From Candidatus Omnitrophota bacterium (lineage in GTDB: Bacteria > Omnitrophota > Koll11 > Zapsychrales > Aceulaceae), in contig JAOZRJ010000085.1 of assembly GCA_029931885.1 (NCBI GenBank), forward strand, positions 1-6,880: a stretch of 6,880 nt of DNA, in the 5' to 3' direction. This document shows, one piece after another, positions 1 to 6,047 of the stretch; position 1 is the stretch's first letter, and every line of letters begins with the position of its first letter. The position numbers and the translations under genes are program-made. The notes beneath the pieces are model-generated. The model was not told where the DNA came from, made no database searches, and saw only the letters and a program-made list of their open reading frames with translations.

Positions 1-1
1 A

Positions 2-1786
2 GGAGAAATAGAGCCAACAGAAGGAGAGGTTCAAATTCAGAAGAATTTAAATATTGGATATCTTCCTCAAGAGGCGTCATTCCATTCTGATCGAACAGTA
101 TTGCAAGAGCTTACAGCTGGTGATGACCGCATTATTATTTTAAAGAAAGAACAAAAGAAATTGGAAGACGATAATCAGGCACATATTATGCGTTATGGAG
201 ATGTATTGCATGAGTTGGAGCAGTTAGGTATTTATGAGCTTGAGCATAAGGCGAAAAAAGTTCTCTCCGGACTTGGTTTTCACGTGAATGATTTTCATAA
301 ACCAATTTGTCAGTTAAGCGGAGGCTGGCAGATGAGAACTCTTCTTGCTAAACTTTTAACATATCAATATGATGTACTTTTGCTTGATGAACCGACAAAC
401 TATCTTGATTTGAATGCAACGCTTTGGCTTAAAGATTTTTTAAGCCGTTATCGAGGAGCGTTTGTTATTATTTCTCATGATAAGATTTTTCTAAATGATG
501 TTACAAATTATACTATTGTTCTCGAAAATGCCAGGATTACTAAGGTTAAAGGAAATTATGCACAATATGAAGAATTGAAGCTTCAGCAAGATGAGACCTT
601 AGAGAAAAAACAAAAGAATATTGAGAAAAAGAAGCAGCAGTTAGAGCGTTTTTGTGAGCGGTTTCATGCGCAGCCAAATAGAGCGTCAGCTGTACGTAAT
701 AAGCGTAAGATGATCGAGCGAATGGAGACAGTTGAAATAGATCAATATAGAAGAAGTATTAAAGATTTTCATTTCCCTGAAACCAAACGAAGCGGGTATA
801 ATGTTATTACTTTAGATAAAGTGTGTAAATCTTATAAAGATTTAAAAGTTTATGAAGATTTAAATTTTGAAATCACGCGAGGCCAGCGTGTTTGCCTTGT
901 CGGAGAAAATGGTGCAGGAAAATCAACATTATTAAAAATGTTGGCAGATATTATTCAAATGGATAGTGGATCAAAAAGAGTTGGGCATAATGTAGATATT
1001 GGATACTTTTCACAAACACGGTTAGAGACATTAAATCCCAATCGTACAGTGCTTGACGAAGTTTCGACTGCTGCATCAGGTCGTGTTCGGTCACAAGAGG
1101 TTCGATCTCTTTTAGGGCTTTTTAATTTTCACGGGGATGATGTTTTTAAGCATATTCGTGTATTATCAGGAGGAGAAAAAAGCCGAGTTATTTTAGCAAA
1201 GCTTTTGATTGATCCGCCAAATTTTGTATTGTTAGATGAGCCTACGACCCATTTGGATATCGACGGAGTTGAGGCTTTAACAAGAGCATTTAAGGCCTTT
1301 GAAGGGACTATATGCTTTATTAGTCATGATTTGTTTTTTGTTAAAGAAATTGCTGATCATATTGTGGAAGTTAATCGAGGGCATCTTAAACATTATCATG
1401 GAGGGCTTGATTATTATTTAGAGAAAAATCAGGAAAAAGCAAACACGCGTGCGCAGGCTCAGAAAGAGTTTAAAGAGAAAAAGAAGAAAGAAAAGAAGAA
1501 AGAGGGTATGAGCCCGGCGATTGAAAATTTGCATAAAAAACATAAAGAAGCATTGAAAAAAGTTTCTGAGAATAAGGCAAGAGCCAAAGAGCTTGAAAAA
1601 GAAAAGCAAGGGCTTGAGACTGAGAGCTATATTAAAGCTAGAATTGTATCAGAACCACACAGCCAGCGTGATTCTAATACTCTTAAGGAATGCGGGCAGA
1701 GATTAAAGTTTATTAAGAAGCGTATTCGAGAAATCGAAACAGAAGTTGAGAAATTAGCAGAAGAGAATAAAAAGATAAAAAAATAG
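2..1786 (+). CDS. ABC-F family ATPase, YheS/Uup-like (5' truncated by window edge)
   Basis: Translation-associated ATPase with two ABC domains and no membrane segments. ABC-F proteins bind the ribosomal E site and relieve stalled elongation, or in some members give antibiotic resistance. The frame is open from base 2, with residues typical of the first ABC domain (GEIEPTEGEV, then IGYLPQE), so the gene starts outside the window; the first Walker A and roughly 50 residues are missing. Visible: first signature LSGGWQ (314-331) and Walker B LLLDEP (377-394); a charged linker at about 560-780 where the tRNA-contacting arm lies in this family; second Walker A GENGAGKST (902-928), signature LSGGEKSR (from 1163) and Walker B with DEPTTHLD (from 1235). 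Both H-loops (ISHD) are kept, so both ATP sites look active. The last 130 or so residues form a Lys/Glu-rich coiled coil. The linker resembles YheS most, but the subfamily is not certain. The TTG at 101 is internal, not the start. Confidence 0.95.
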   Translation, partial: GEIEPTEGEVQIQKNLNIGYLPQEASFHSDRTVLQELTAGDDRIIILKKEQKKLEDDNQAHIMRYGDVLHELEQLGIYELEHKAKKVLSGLGFHVNDFHKPICQLSGGWQMRTLLAKLLTYQYDVLLLDEPTNYLDLNATLWLKDFLSRYRGAFVIISHDKIFLNDVTNYTIVLENARITKVKGNYAQYEELKLQQDETLEKKQKNIEKKKQQLERFCERFHAQPNRASAVRNKRKMIERMETVEIDQYRRSIKDFHFPETKRSGYNVITLDKVCKSYKDLKVYEDLNFEITRGQRVCLVGENGAGKSTLLKMLADIIQMDSGSKRVGHNVDIGYFSQTRLETLNPNRTVLDEVSTAASGRVRSQEVRSLLGLFNFHGDDVFKHIRVLSGGEKSRVILAKLLIDPPNFVLLDEPTTHLDIDGVEALTRAFKAFEGTICFISHDLFFVKEIADHIVEVNRGHLKHYHGGLDYYLEKNQEKANTRAQAQKEFKEKKKKEKKKEGMSPAIENLHKKHKEALKKVSENKARAKELEKEKQGLETESYIKARIVSEPHSQRDSNTLKECGQRLKFIKKRIREIETEVEKLAEENKKIKK

Positions 1787-1787
1787 T

Positions 1788-2036
1788 ATGAAGCTTAAAA
1801 TTGATTTGCATGATATTTTTTCTGATGGACGGAAGCTAGAGCTAAAAATTGCTTCAATCATGGAAGAGGCGCAAACTAAAAAAGCCAAAATGGTTGAAAT
1901 TATTTCAGGAAAGGGATCTGGACAGTTGAAGAAGTATGTTTTAAGATTTCTGGAAAAAAGATACAAAAACGTTTATCATAGAATAGAGAAGGATGATAAG
2001 AATTGGGGAAGAATTTTTGTCCATTTTCGTTGGTAA
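1788..2036 (+). CDS. Stand-alone Smr-domain protein (putative nuclease)
   Basis: An 82-residue protein consisting only of an Smr (small MutS-related) domain. Smr domains are nicking or RNA-cleaving nucleases; E. coli SmrB and the Smr domain of B. subtilis MutS2 act at collided ribosomes. The two family motifs are present: D-L-H at residues 6-8 (in IDLHD, where LDLHG is usual) and GKGSG at 41-45, in the context VEIISGKGSGQLK. The usual His before GKG is Ser here, as in the T/S-G-x-G variants of the family. No MutS ATPase or extra N-terminal region is attached. The ATG lies one base after the ABC-F stop (TAG-T-ATG) and has no strong ribosome binding site, so translation is probably coupled to the upstream gene. 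It ends in tandem TAA stops. The domain call is firm; its substrate is unknown. Confidence 0.88.
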   Translation: MKLKIDLHDIFSDGRKLELKIASIMEEAQTKKAKMVEIISGKGSGQLKKYVLRFLEKRYKNVYHRIEKDDKNWGRIFVHFRW

Positions 2037-2057
2037 TAAATTTAAGTAAGGAAAATT

Positions 2058-2444
2058 ATGAAAAAAATTATTGTTATATTGATAGTTTCATTTTTTGTTT
2101 CAGGATGTAATATTTTACATGTTGAGGAAATTTTACGGCTTCAGGGAGCGGGTTCGAATATGAAGGAGCAGCAGGCATATGTTGTGAAGAAAAATAAAGA
2201 ATTCAAGAAGCTTTTAAAAGTGATTCATGAAAATAAAATGAGCGAATATAAAACAGAGCAAGATTTTTTAAAACATTTTGGTAGTCCGATTTTTTCAAAG
2301 GACATCAGTGGTGTAAAACAATATTCTCATTTATGGCTTTATCGATACTGTGAGAAAATGTTTGGTTCTGAAAAGGTATACCTTTATTTTAATGATGCAG
2401 GGAATTTAGTCAAATGGGAACACCGTCTCCCCAAGTCTCAGTAA
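2058..2444 (+). CDS. Small predicted lipoprotein of unknown function
   Basis: A 128-residue secreted lipoprotein. It has an N-terminal KK, a hydrophobic stretch at residues 4-14 and a lipobox V-S-G-Cys with the lipidated Cys at 17. The +2 residue is Asn, not Asp, which by the E. coli rule favours the outer membrane. The mature part is charged and helical up to about residue 75. It ends in a compact region with FGSP, LWLYRYC and YLYFNDAGNLVKWEHR, which reads like a small beta-sheet domain reminiscent of BamE/SmpA-like folds; that likeness is impressionistic. A good ribosome binding site AAGGA (2048-2052) lies 5 bases before the ATG. Its end overlaps the glycosylase gene by 31 bases. I do not recognise a family, and its neighbours do not reveal a role. 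Confidence 0.75.
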   Translation: MKKIIVILIVSFFVSGCNILHVEEILRLQGAGSNMKEQQAYVVKKNKEFKKLLKVIHENKMSEYKTEQDFLKHFGSPIFSKDISGVKQYSHLWLYRYCEKMFGSEKVYLYFNDAGNLVKWEHRLPKSQ

Positions 2445-3094
2445 TATTAAAAAAGATTTATCAAAAACTTTTTTCTTTTTTTGGCCCTCAACATTGGTGG
2501 CCTGCCAAAACTAAATTTGAAGTTATTGTCGGTGCTATGTTAGTTCAAAACACAAACTGGGTTAACACTGCACGTGCAATTAAAAATTTACGGGATCAGA
2601 AGCTTTTATCAATTAAAAAATTGAAAGATATTGATATTAATCGGCTTTCTAGCATTATTAGGCCAGCTGGTTATTTTAGATTAAAAGCAAAACGGCTGAA
2701 GAATTTTATCAATTTTCTTTTTGATGAATTTGATGGTAGTTTAGGCAAGATGGCTAGAGAAGATGACCAGGTTTTACGCAAGAAGCTTTTAAGTATTAAT
2801 GGTGTTGGTCCTGAAACAGCTGATTCAATTTTACTTTATGCTTTTCAAAAGCCTTTTTTTGTAGTTGATGCCTACACAAGAAGGATTTTTTCTCGTCATG
2901 GGTTGGTTGAAAGTAAGGCAAATTATGATGAGATTCAGAATATTTTCATGAAGGCGTTAAAAGCGAATTCTTATTTTTATAATGAATATCATGCGCTTCT
3001 TGTTCGGCTTGCTAAGGATTTTTGTCGAACAAAGCCTCAATGCAGTATATGTCCGCTTTGTCAGATAAAACCTATTTTTAAAAAAGGAGAATAA
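2414..3094 (+). CDS. Endonuclease III-related DNA glycosylase (COG2231/MagIII-like)
   Basis: A 226-residue HhH-GPD base-excision repair enzyme. The early motif VGAMLVQNTNW (39-49) is typical of the COG2231 branch, which includes Helicobacter MagIII, a 3-methyladenine DNA glycosylase. The helix-hairpin-helix is LLSINGVGPETADSILL (125-141) and the catalytic Asp is D152 in VDAYTRR. Where bifunctional endonuclease III has its lyase Lys (GVGRKTA), this protein has Glu (E134 in GVGPETA), pointing to a monofunctional glycosylase. Four cysteines near the C-terminus (204, 210, 213, 216) recall the 4Fe-4S loop, but the spacing X5-X2-X2 differs from the usual X6-X2-X5. ATG 2414 is the only canonical start before the conserved region, preceded by AGGGA at 2399-2403, so the gene truly overlaps the lipoprotein end. 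The exact substrate is inferred, not shown. Confidence 0.88.
   Translation: MGTPSPQVSVILKKIYQKLFSFFGPQHWWPAKTKFEVIVGAMLVQNTNWVNTARAIKNLRDQKLLSIKKLKDIDINRLSSIIRPAGYFRLKAKRLKNFINFLFDEFDGSLGKMAREDDQVLRKKLLSINGVGPETADSILLYAFQKPFFVVDAYTRRIFSRHGLVESKANYDEIQNIFMKALKANSYFYNEYHALLVRLAKDFCRTKPQCSICPLCQIKPIFKKGE
3084..3089 (+). promoter_or_regulatory. Strong ribosome binding site before tiny ORF at 3096
   Basis: AAGGAG lies within the last codons of the glycosylase gene, 6 bases before ATG 3096. It is the best Shine-Dalgarno match in the window, implying that something is translated from 3096. Confidence 0.6.
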
Positions 3095-3095
3095 A

Positions 3096-3188
3096 ATGTT
3101 ATGTCCAATGGTTTTTGATGAGAAGACGGTGATACTTTTTTTATTTTTAAAGGAACGATTGTGTTTTGGATTATTATTGCGCTGTTAA
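3096..3188 (+). CDS. Tiny ORF, 30 codons, unknown (possibly the 5' part of a frameshifted small gene)
   Basis: A 30-residue frame that begins MLCPMVFDEKTV and ends in a hydrophobic, Leu-rich tail closing with RC. It starts one base after the glycosylase stop behind a strong AAGGAG, so translation is likely. The second half is an odd mix of Leu, Phe, Lys and Arg. A sensible membrane helix runs in the -1 frame over the same bases (see 3161-3244). Its codons CTT TTT TTA (3135-3143) contain the slippery heptamer T TTT TTA, and a -1 shift there would give a 49-residue membrane protein. It may be a genuine microprotein, a frameshifted gene, or a victim of a sequencing indel in the run of seven Ts. 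I do not recognise any homologue. Confidence 0.4.
   Translation: MLCPMVFDEKTVILFLFLKERLCFGLLLRC
3149..3154 (+). promoter_or_regulatory. Ribosome binding site before GTG 3161
   Basis: AAAGGA stands 6 bases before GTG 3161. This supports independent initiation of the short membrane-helix ORF, as an alternative to frameshifting from the ORF at 3096. Confidence 0.45.
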
Positions 3189-3244
3189 TGCTAGCATGGC
3201 GTTTAGACAAAATTATAAAGCTTTTGGAGAAAAAGAGTTTATAG
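3161..3244 (+). CDS. Tiny single-helix membrane protein, 27 codons
   Basis: Reading from GTG 3161 gives 27 residues: a hydrophobic stretch FWIIIALLMLAW (2-13), enough for a short membrane helix, followed by an amphipathic, basic segment RLDKIIKLLEKKSL (14-27). This layout is common in real small membrane proteins, with the Lys-rich end expected in the cytoplasm. A fitting AAAGGA precedes the GTG. The frame remains open upstream to 3122 (the stop TGA is at 3119-3121), so the protein could instead be the C-terminal part of a longer product made by a -1 shift from the ORF at 3096. It ends 21 bases before dinB, in the same frame. No function can be assigned. Confidence 0.45.
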   Translation: MFWIIIALLMLAWRLDKIIKLLEKKSL

Positions 3245-3265
3245 CTTTTAAGAAAAGATCTATTG

Positions 3266-4426
3266 ATGGGCGAAAAAATTATTGCACATATTGATATGGA
3301 TGCGTTTTTTGCTTCCGTGGAGCAAGCCGATAACCCTAAATTAAAAGGAAAGCCAGTTATTATCGGTGCGGATCCAAAGAAAGGTAGGGGCAGAGGTGTT
3401 GTTTCTACGTGTTCTTATGAAGCAAGAAAATATGGTATTCATTCTGCTATGCCTATTTCCAAAGCGTATCAAAGGTGTCCTAACGGGATTTTTTTACGCG
3501 GACGTATGCAACGTTATCATCAGGTCTCGAATCGTATATTTGAGATTTTTTATGAGTTTTCTCCAGATATTGAAGTAATTAGCATCGATGAAGCATTCTT
3601 GGATATTAGCGGAATAAGAAAGTTGCATGGAACGCCGCAGCAGATTTGTTTTAAGATAAAAGAGAGAATTCAGCAGGAGTTTTTTTTAACAGCTTCTGTT
3701 GGCGTTGCTCCGAGTAAAATGGTTGCAAAGATAGCTTCTGATTTATGCAAGCCAAATGGTTTTTTAGAGGTGAAGAAAAAGGAAATTATTGATTTTTTGC
3801 AGCCGCTTGTCGTTGAGAAGTTGTGGGGGGTCGGCCCAAAAACAAAAGAGTTTTTAAATGAAATGGGAATTATTACAATAGGAGATTTAGCTAAAACTCA
3901 GAAGGAGAAGCTCTGTGATGAATTAGGGGAAAACGGAGAACATCTTTTTTTATTAGCTAACGGAATTGATGAACGCTGCGTAGAGGTTCAAAGTGAAACA
4001 AAGTCCGTTAGTCATGAACATACATTTGAAAAAGATATAAGTGACAAGCAAGTACTCGAAAAGACATTGTTACATTTAAGTGAGAAGGTTTCAAGGCGAC
4101 TACGAAATGAAGACCTTAAAGGGCACACAATTACTGTTAAGCTTCGATACGAAGGGTTTAAAACGTACACGCGTGCTTGCACTATTATAGAAGCAACAAA
4201 TTTTGTTGATGACATTTATAAGAAAGTTAAGAATCTTTTTGAAGATGTTTATTCTTCTTCTCAAAAAGTACGCTTGGTTGGTGTTAAAGTTTCTAACTTT
4301 AAGAATCTTTATGTTCAGGATAGTTTATTTGGAGAGCGTGATCGCAACAAAAAAGAGAAAATACATCAAGCTGTAGATTTTATTAAAGATAAATATGGGG
4401 AACAATCAATCCATAGGGCTTCATAA
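3266..4426 (+). CDS. dinB: DNA polymerase IV (Y-family translesion polymerase)
   Basis: A 386-residue error-prone polymerase that copies past damaged bases; full length for the family. Palm and finger motifs: HIDMDAFFASVEQ (8-20) with metal ligand D10 and steric-gate F15, then SIDEAFLD with catalytic D108-E109. Next come TASVGVAPSKMVAKIASDLCKPNG, typical of DinB, and the thumb helix-hairpin-helix LWGVGPKTKEF. The little-finger domain follows. Near the C-terminus QDSLF (from residue 351) fits the sliding-clamp binding consensus QxxLF, and the protein ends with the family-type KYGEQSIHRAS. I chose ATG 3266; the TTG three bases earlier is possible but less likely, and neither has a strong ribosome binding site. 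It lies downstream of a DNA glycosylase, so repair and lesion bypass may be co-expressed. No LexA box was recognised upstream. Confidence 0.97.
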   Translation: MGEKIIAHIDMDAFFASVEQADNPKLKGKPVIIGADPKKGRGRGVVSTCSYEARKYGIHSAMPISKAYQRCPNGIFLRGRMQRYHQVSNRIFEIFYEFSPDIEVISIDEAFLDISGIRKLHGTPQQICFKIKERIQQEFFLTASVGVAPSKMVAKIASDLCKPNGFLEVKKKEIIDFLQPLVVEKLWGVGPKTKEFLNEMGIITIGDLAKTQKEKLCDELGENGEHLFLLANGIDERCVEVQSETKSVSHEHTFEKDISDKQVLEKTLLHLSEKVSRRLRNEDLKGHTITVKLRYEGFKTYTRACTIIEATNFVDDIYKKVKNLFEDVYSSSQKVRLVGVKVSNFKNLYVQDSLFGERDRNKKEKIHQAVDFIKDKYGEQSIHRAS

Positions 4427-4433
4427 AAAATTC

Positions 4434-4464
4434 TTTACATCACAGGGTGCTTTAAGGATACTAT
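4434..4464 (+). promoter_or_regulatory. Candidate promoter before the cyclophilin-like gene
   Basis: TTTACA (4434-4439) fits a -35 box (5 of 6). Either GATACT (4457-4462, spacing 17) or TACTAT (4459-4464, spacing 19) could be the -10. Transcription would start at about 4469-4471, right at ATG 4472, so the mRNA could be leaderless. The core AGGATACTATA recurs with one change before cutA. Confidence 0.4.
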
Positions 4465-4471
4465 ATACTAA

Positions 4472-4852
4472 ATGAAAAACATTTTAATTACTGTTGGTGA
4501 TTTGGAAATTCGCGCTAAGTTTAATGGTTCTCATACGGCTGGTCAGATTTGGGATGCTTTGCCTTTAAAATCTTTTACAAGCACGTGGGGTGAAGAAATT
4601 TATTTTCAGATTCCGGTGAAGGCAAAAATAGAAGAAGGGTTTTCAGCAGAGACCGTTGAAATTGGTGATCTCGGATATTGGCCGGAAGGTAAGTGTTTTT
4701 GTATCTTTTTCGGGTCAACGCCTGTCAGTAGCCCCGGAGAAATTCGCCCGGCAAGTGAAGTGAATATTATTGGGAAGATTGAAGGAGACTGGGAAGAATT
4801 AAGAAAGATTAAGGAAAATCAATCAATTATGGTTGAAGAAGAAAGTTTATAA
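4472..4852 (+). CDS. Cyclophilin-like fold protein (TM1367/COG2164 family)
   Basis: A 126-residue cytosolic protein of the cyclophilin-like family typified by Thermotoga TM1367. Family motifs run along the length: TAGQIWDALP (22-31), TWGEEIYFQIPV (38-49), VEIGDLGYWP (62-71), FCIFFGSTP (76-84) and EIRPASEVNIIGK (90-102). The length is normal for the family. The fold resembles cyclophilin peptidyl-prolyl isomerases, but enzymatic activity is not established for this group and no role can be stated. The ATG lies 45 bases after dinB. The nearest purine-rich sequence, AAGGA (4454-4458), is 13 bases upstream, too far for an efficient Shine-Dalgarno; this agrees with a possible leaderless transcript from the promoter candidate just upstream. 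rmuC follows 15 bases downstream and is probably co-transcribed. Confidence 0.88.
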   Translation: MKNILITVGDLEIRAKFNGSHTAGQIWDALPLKSFTSTWGEEIYFQIPVKAKIEEGFSAETVEIGDLGYWPEGKCFCIFFGSTPVSSPGEIRPASEVNIIGKIEGDWEELRKIKENQSIMVEEESL

Positions 4853-4867
4853 ATATAAAGGGGTTTT

Positions 4868-5983
4868 ATGGAAATTTCAATTTTGGTTTTAATCGGAGCA
4901 ATTGTAGCGATTATTGCAGCGTTTTTTATTTCAATAATGATTTTAAAAGAAATTGTTAAAAAAGAAGTTCGTCAAGAGTTTGATTTCTCTCGAGGGCAGC
5001 TTCAGGAAAAAGCCGTTTCAGAATTAGAGATAAAAAAGCAGGCTGTTGATAATTCTGTTAAAGATTTAAAACAAGAAATAGAGAGATACGCTCAACTCGT
5101 TCATGGGTTTGAGAAAGATCGCGATGAAAAATATGGCAATCTTAAAAATGAACTTGAAAGGGCTTCAAAGACTAGTGCAAAGCTGCAAGAAACAACGGAT
5201 CAGCTAACAAACGTTCTCGGGAATAATCAGAAAAGAGGCGAATGGGGAGAGCGAATGGCCGAAGATATTATTCAGTTTTGCGGATTACTCGAAGGAGTTA
5301 ATTATAAAAAACAAACAAAAATTGATTCTTCCGGAACAAAACCGGATTATACGTTTTTGCTACCAAATAAACATAAGATCAATATGGATGTTAAGTTTCC
5401 TCTTAGCAACTATCAAGAAATGGTAAATGCGTCTGAATCTATTCAGAGAGACGCTTATAAAAAACAGTTTTTAAGCGATGTTAAACAAAGGCTTAAAGAA
5501 ATTCAGAATCGTGAATATATTAACCCGAGTGAAGGGACTTTAGATTTTGTTTTAGTTTTTATTCCAAATGAACAGGTTTTTGGCTTTATACAGGAAAATT
5601 TTCAAGGCTTGATGGATGAGGCCCTTAGACAAAAAGTTGTTTTGTGCTCACCGTTTACATTGTACGCAATGCTGTCTGTTATCCGTCAAGCATTTGAGAA
5701 TTTTCATTACGAAAAGGCCACAAAAAAGATTATTGAGAAGATTGATTTATTTACGCGGGCATATGGAACGTTTAAGGATCGTTTTGTTCTTCTTGGCGAT
5801 ATGATGAAAAAAACTGCAGATCTTTATGCAAAAATTCATGATACGGGTTTTAAAGTTCTTGATAATAAAATACAGGGCATTGAAAAGCTAAAAAAAGGTA
5901 ATATTGGTTCTGAGCCGAATCAACCAGTTATCGACGTTGCCTTAAGTGAAAATAAAATTAATAAACTAGGTCCTCAGGATTAA
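4868..5983 (+). CDS. rmuC: RmuC family DNA recombination-limiting protein
   Basis: A 371-residue membrane-anchored, nuclease-like protein; E. coli RmuC lowers the rate of inversion at short inverted repeats. Layout: one N-terminal membrane helix (about 4-26), a long coiled coil (about 30-118), then the RmuC domain. The hallmark RGEWGE is at 123-128. The probable PD-(D/E)xK nuclease core is seen as PDYTF (159-163) and INMDVKFPL (171-179), with the D-V-K triad at 174-176. FIPNEQVFGFI and SPFTLYAMLSVIRQAFE are further family blocks. The tail beyond about 345 is polar and poorly conserved in appearance. AAAGGGG (4857-4863) lies 4 bases before the ATG. It follows the cyclophilin-like gene closely. 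Its stop overlaps the presumed start region of the pgeF-like gene, which suggests an operon. The family call is firm; nuclease activity is predicted for the family, not shown here. Confidence 0.95.
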   Translation: MEISILVLIGAIVAIIAAFFISIMILKEIVKKEVRQEFDFSRGQLQEKAVSELEIKKQAVDNSVKDLKQEIERYAQLVHGFEKDRDEKYGNLKNELERASKTSAKLQETTDQLTNVLGNNQKRGEWGERMAEDIIQFCGLLEGVNYKKQTKIDSSGTKPDYTFLLPNKHKINMDVKFPLSNYQEMVNASESIQRDAYKKQFLSDVKQRLKEIQNREYINPSEGTLDFVLVFIPNEQVFGFIQENFQGLMDEALRQKVVLCSPFTLYAMLSVIRQAFENFHYEKATKKIIEKIDLFTRAYGTFKDRFVLLGDMMKKTADLYAKIHDTGFKVLDNKIQGIEKLKKGNIGSEPNQPVIDVALSENKINKLGPQD

Positions 5984-6047
5984 AACAAATATTTTTTCTC
6001 ACAGTATTCATTTCTCAAAGATTCTTCCTGAATCCGTTTTAGCCTTA
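5979..6047 (+). other. In-frame N-terminal extension of the pgeF-like gene without a canonical start
   Basis: The frame of the ATG at 6048 stays open upstream to 5970 (TAG at 5967-5969). The extension contains LPESVLAL running into MTDK, which matches the first beta strand of YfiH proteins (E. coli has KGVAACSSTR there). No ATG, GTG or TTG occurs in it; only ATT codons (5979, 5991, 6006, 6021) could serve. ATT 5979 overlaps the rmuC stop (ATTAA), as ATG would in normal coupled starts. No convincing ribosome binding site is visible. Confidence 0.5.

Noticed and set aside
101..103. TTG at 101 as the start of the ABC-F gene
   Set aside because: The same frame is open to base 2 and encodes typical ABC-F sequence upstream, so the TTG codes for an internal Leu.
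1418..1609. Minus-strand ORF rich in Phe and Leu
   Set aside because: It is the complement of the Lys/Glu-rich coiled coil of the ABC-F gene; such repeats give false hydrophobic frames.
1754..1966. Minus-strand ORF with hydrophobic stretches
   Set aside because: It is antisense to the Smr gene, which carries clear family motifs.
3212..3256. Possible hairpin between AAGCTTTT and repeated CTTTT/AAAAG runs as a terminator before dinB
   Set aside because: The pairing is AT-only and imperfect, with no GC stem or clear T-run; it is what AT-rich sequence gives by chance.
3161..3300. Readthrough fusion of the membrane helix ORF to dinB, which is in the same frame
   Set aside because: A TAG at 3242-3244 separates them, dinB has its own complete N-terminus, and the linker shows no sign of conservation.
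3366..3578. Short + strand ORF inside dinB
   Set aside because: It is an out-of-frame shadow of a fully conserved polymerase region.
4012..4215. Minus-strand ORF inside dinB
   Set aside because: It is antisense to the little-finger domain, with no ribosome binding site or recognisable motif.
5616..5804. Short + strand ORF inside rmuC
   Set aside because: It is an out-of-frame shadow of the conserved RmuC domain.
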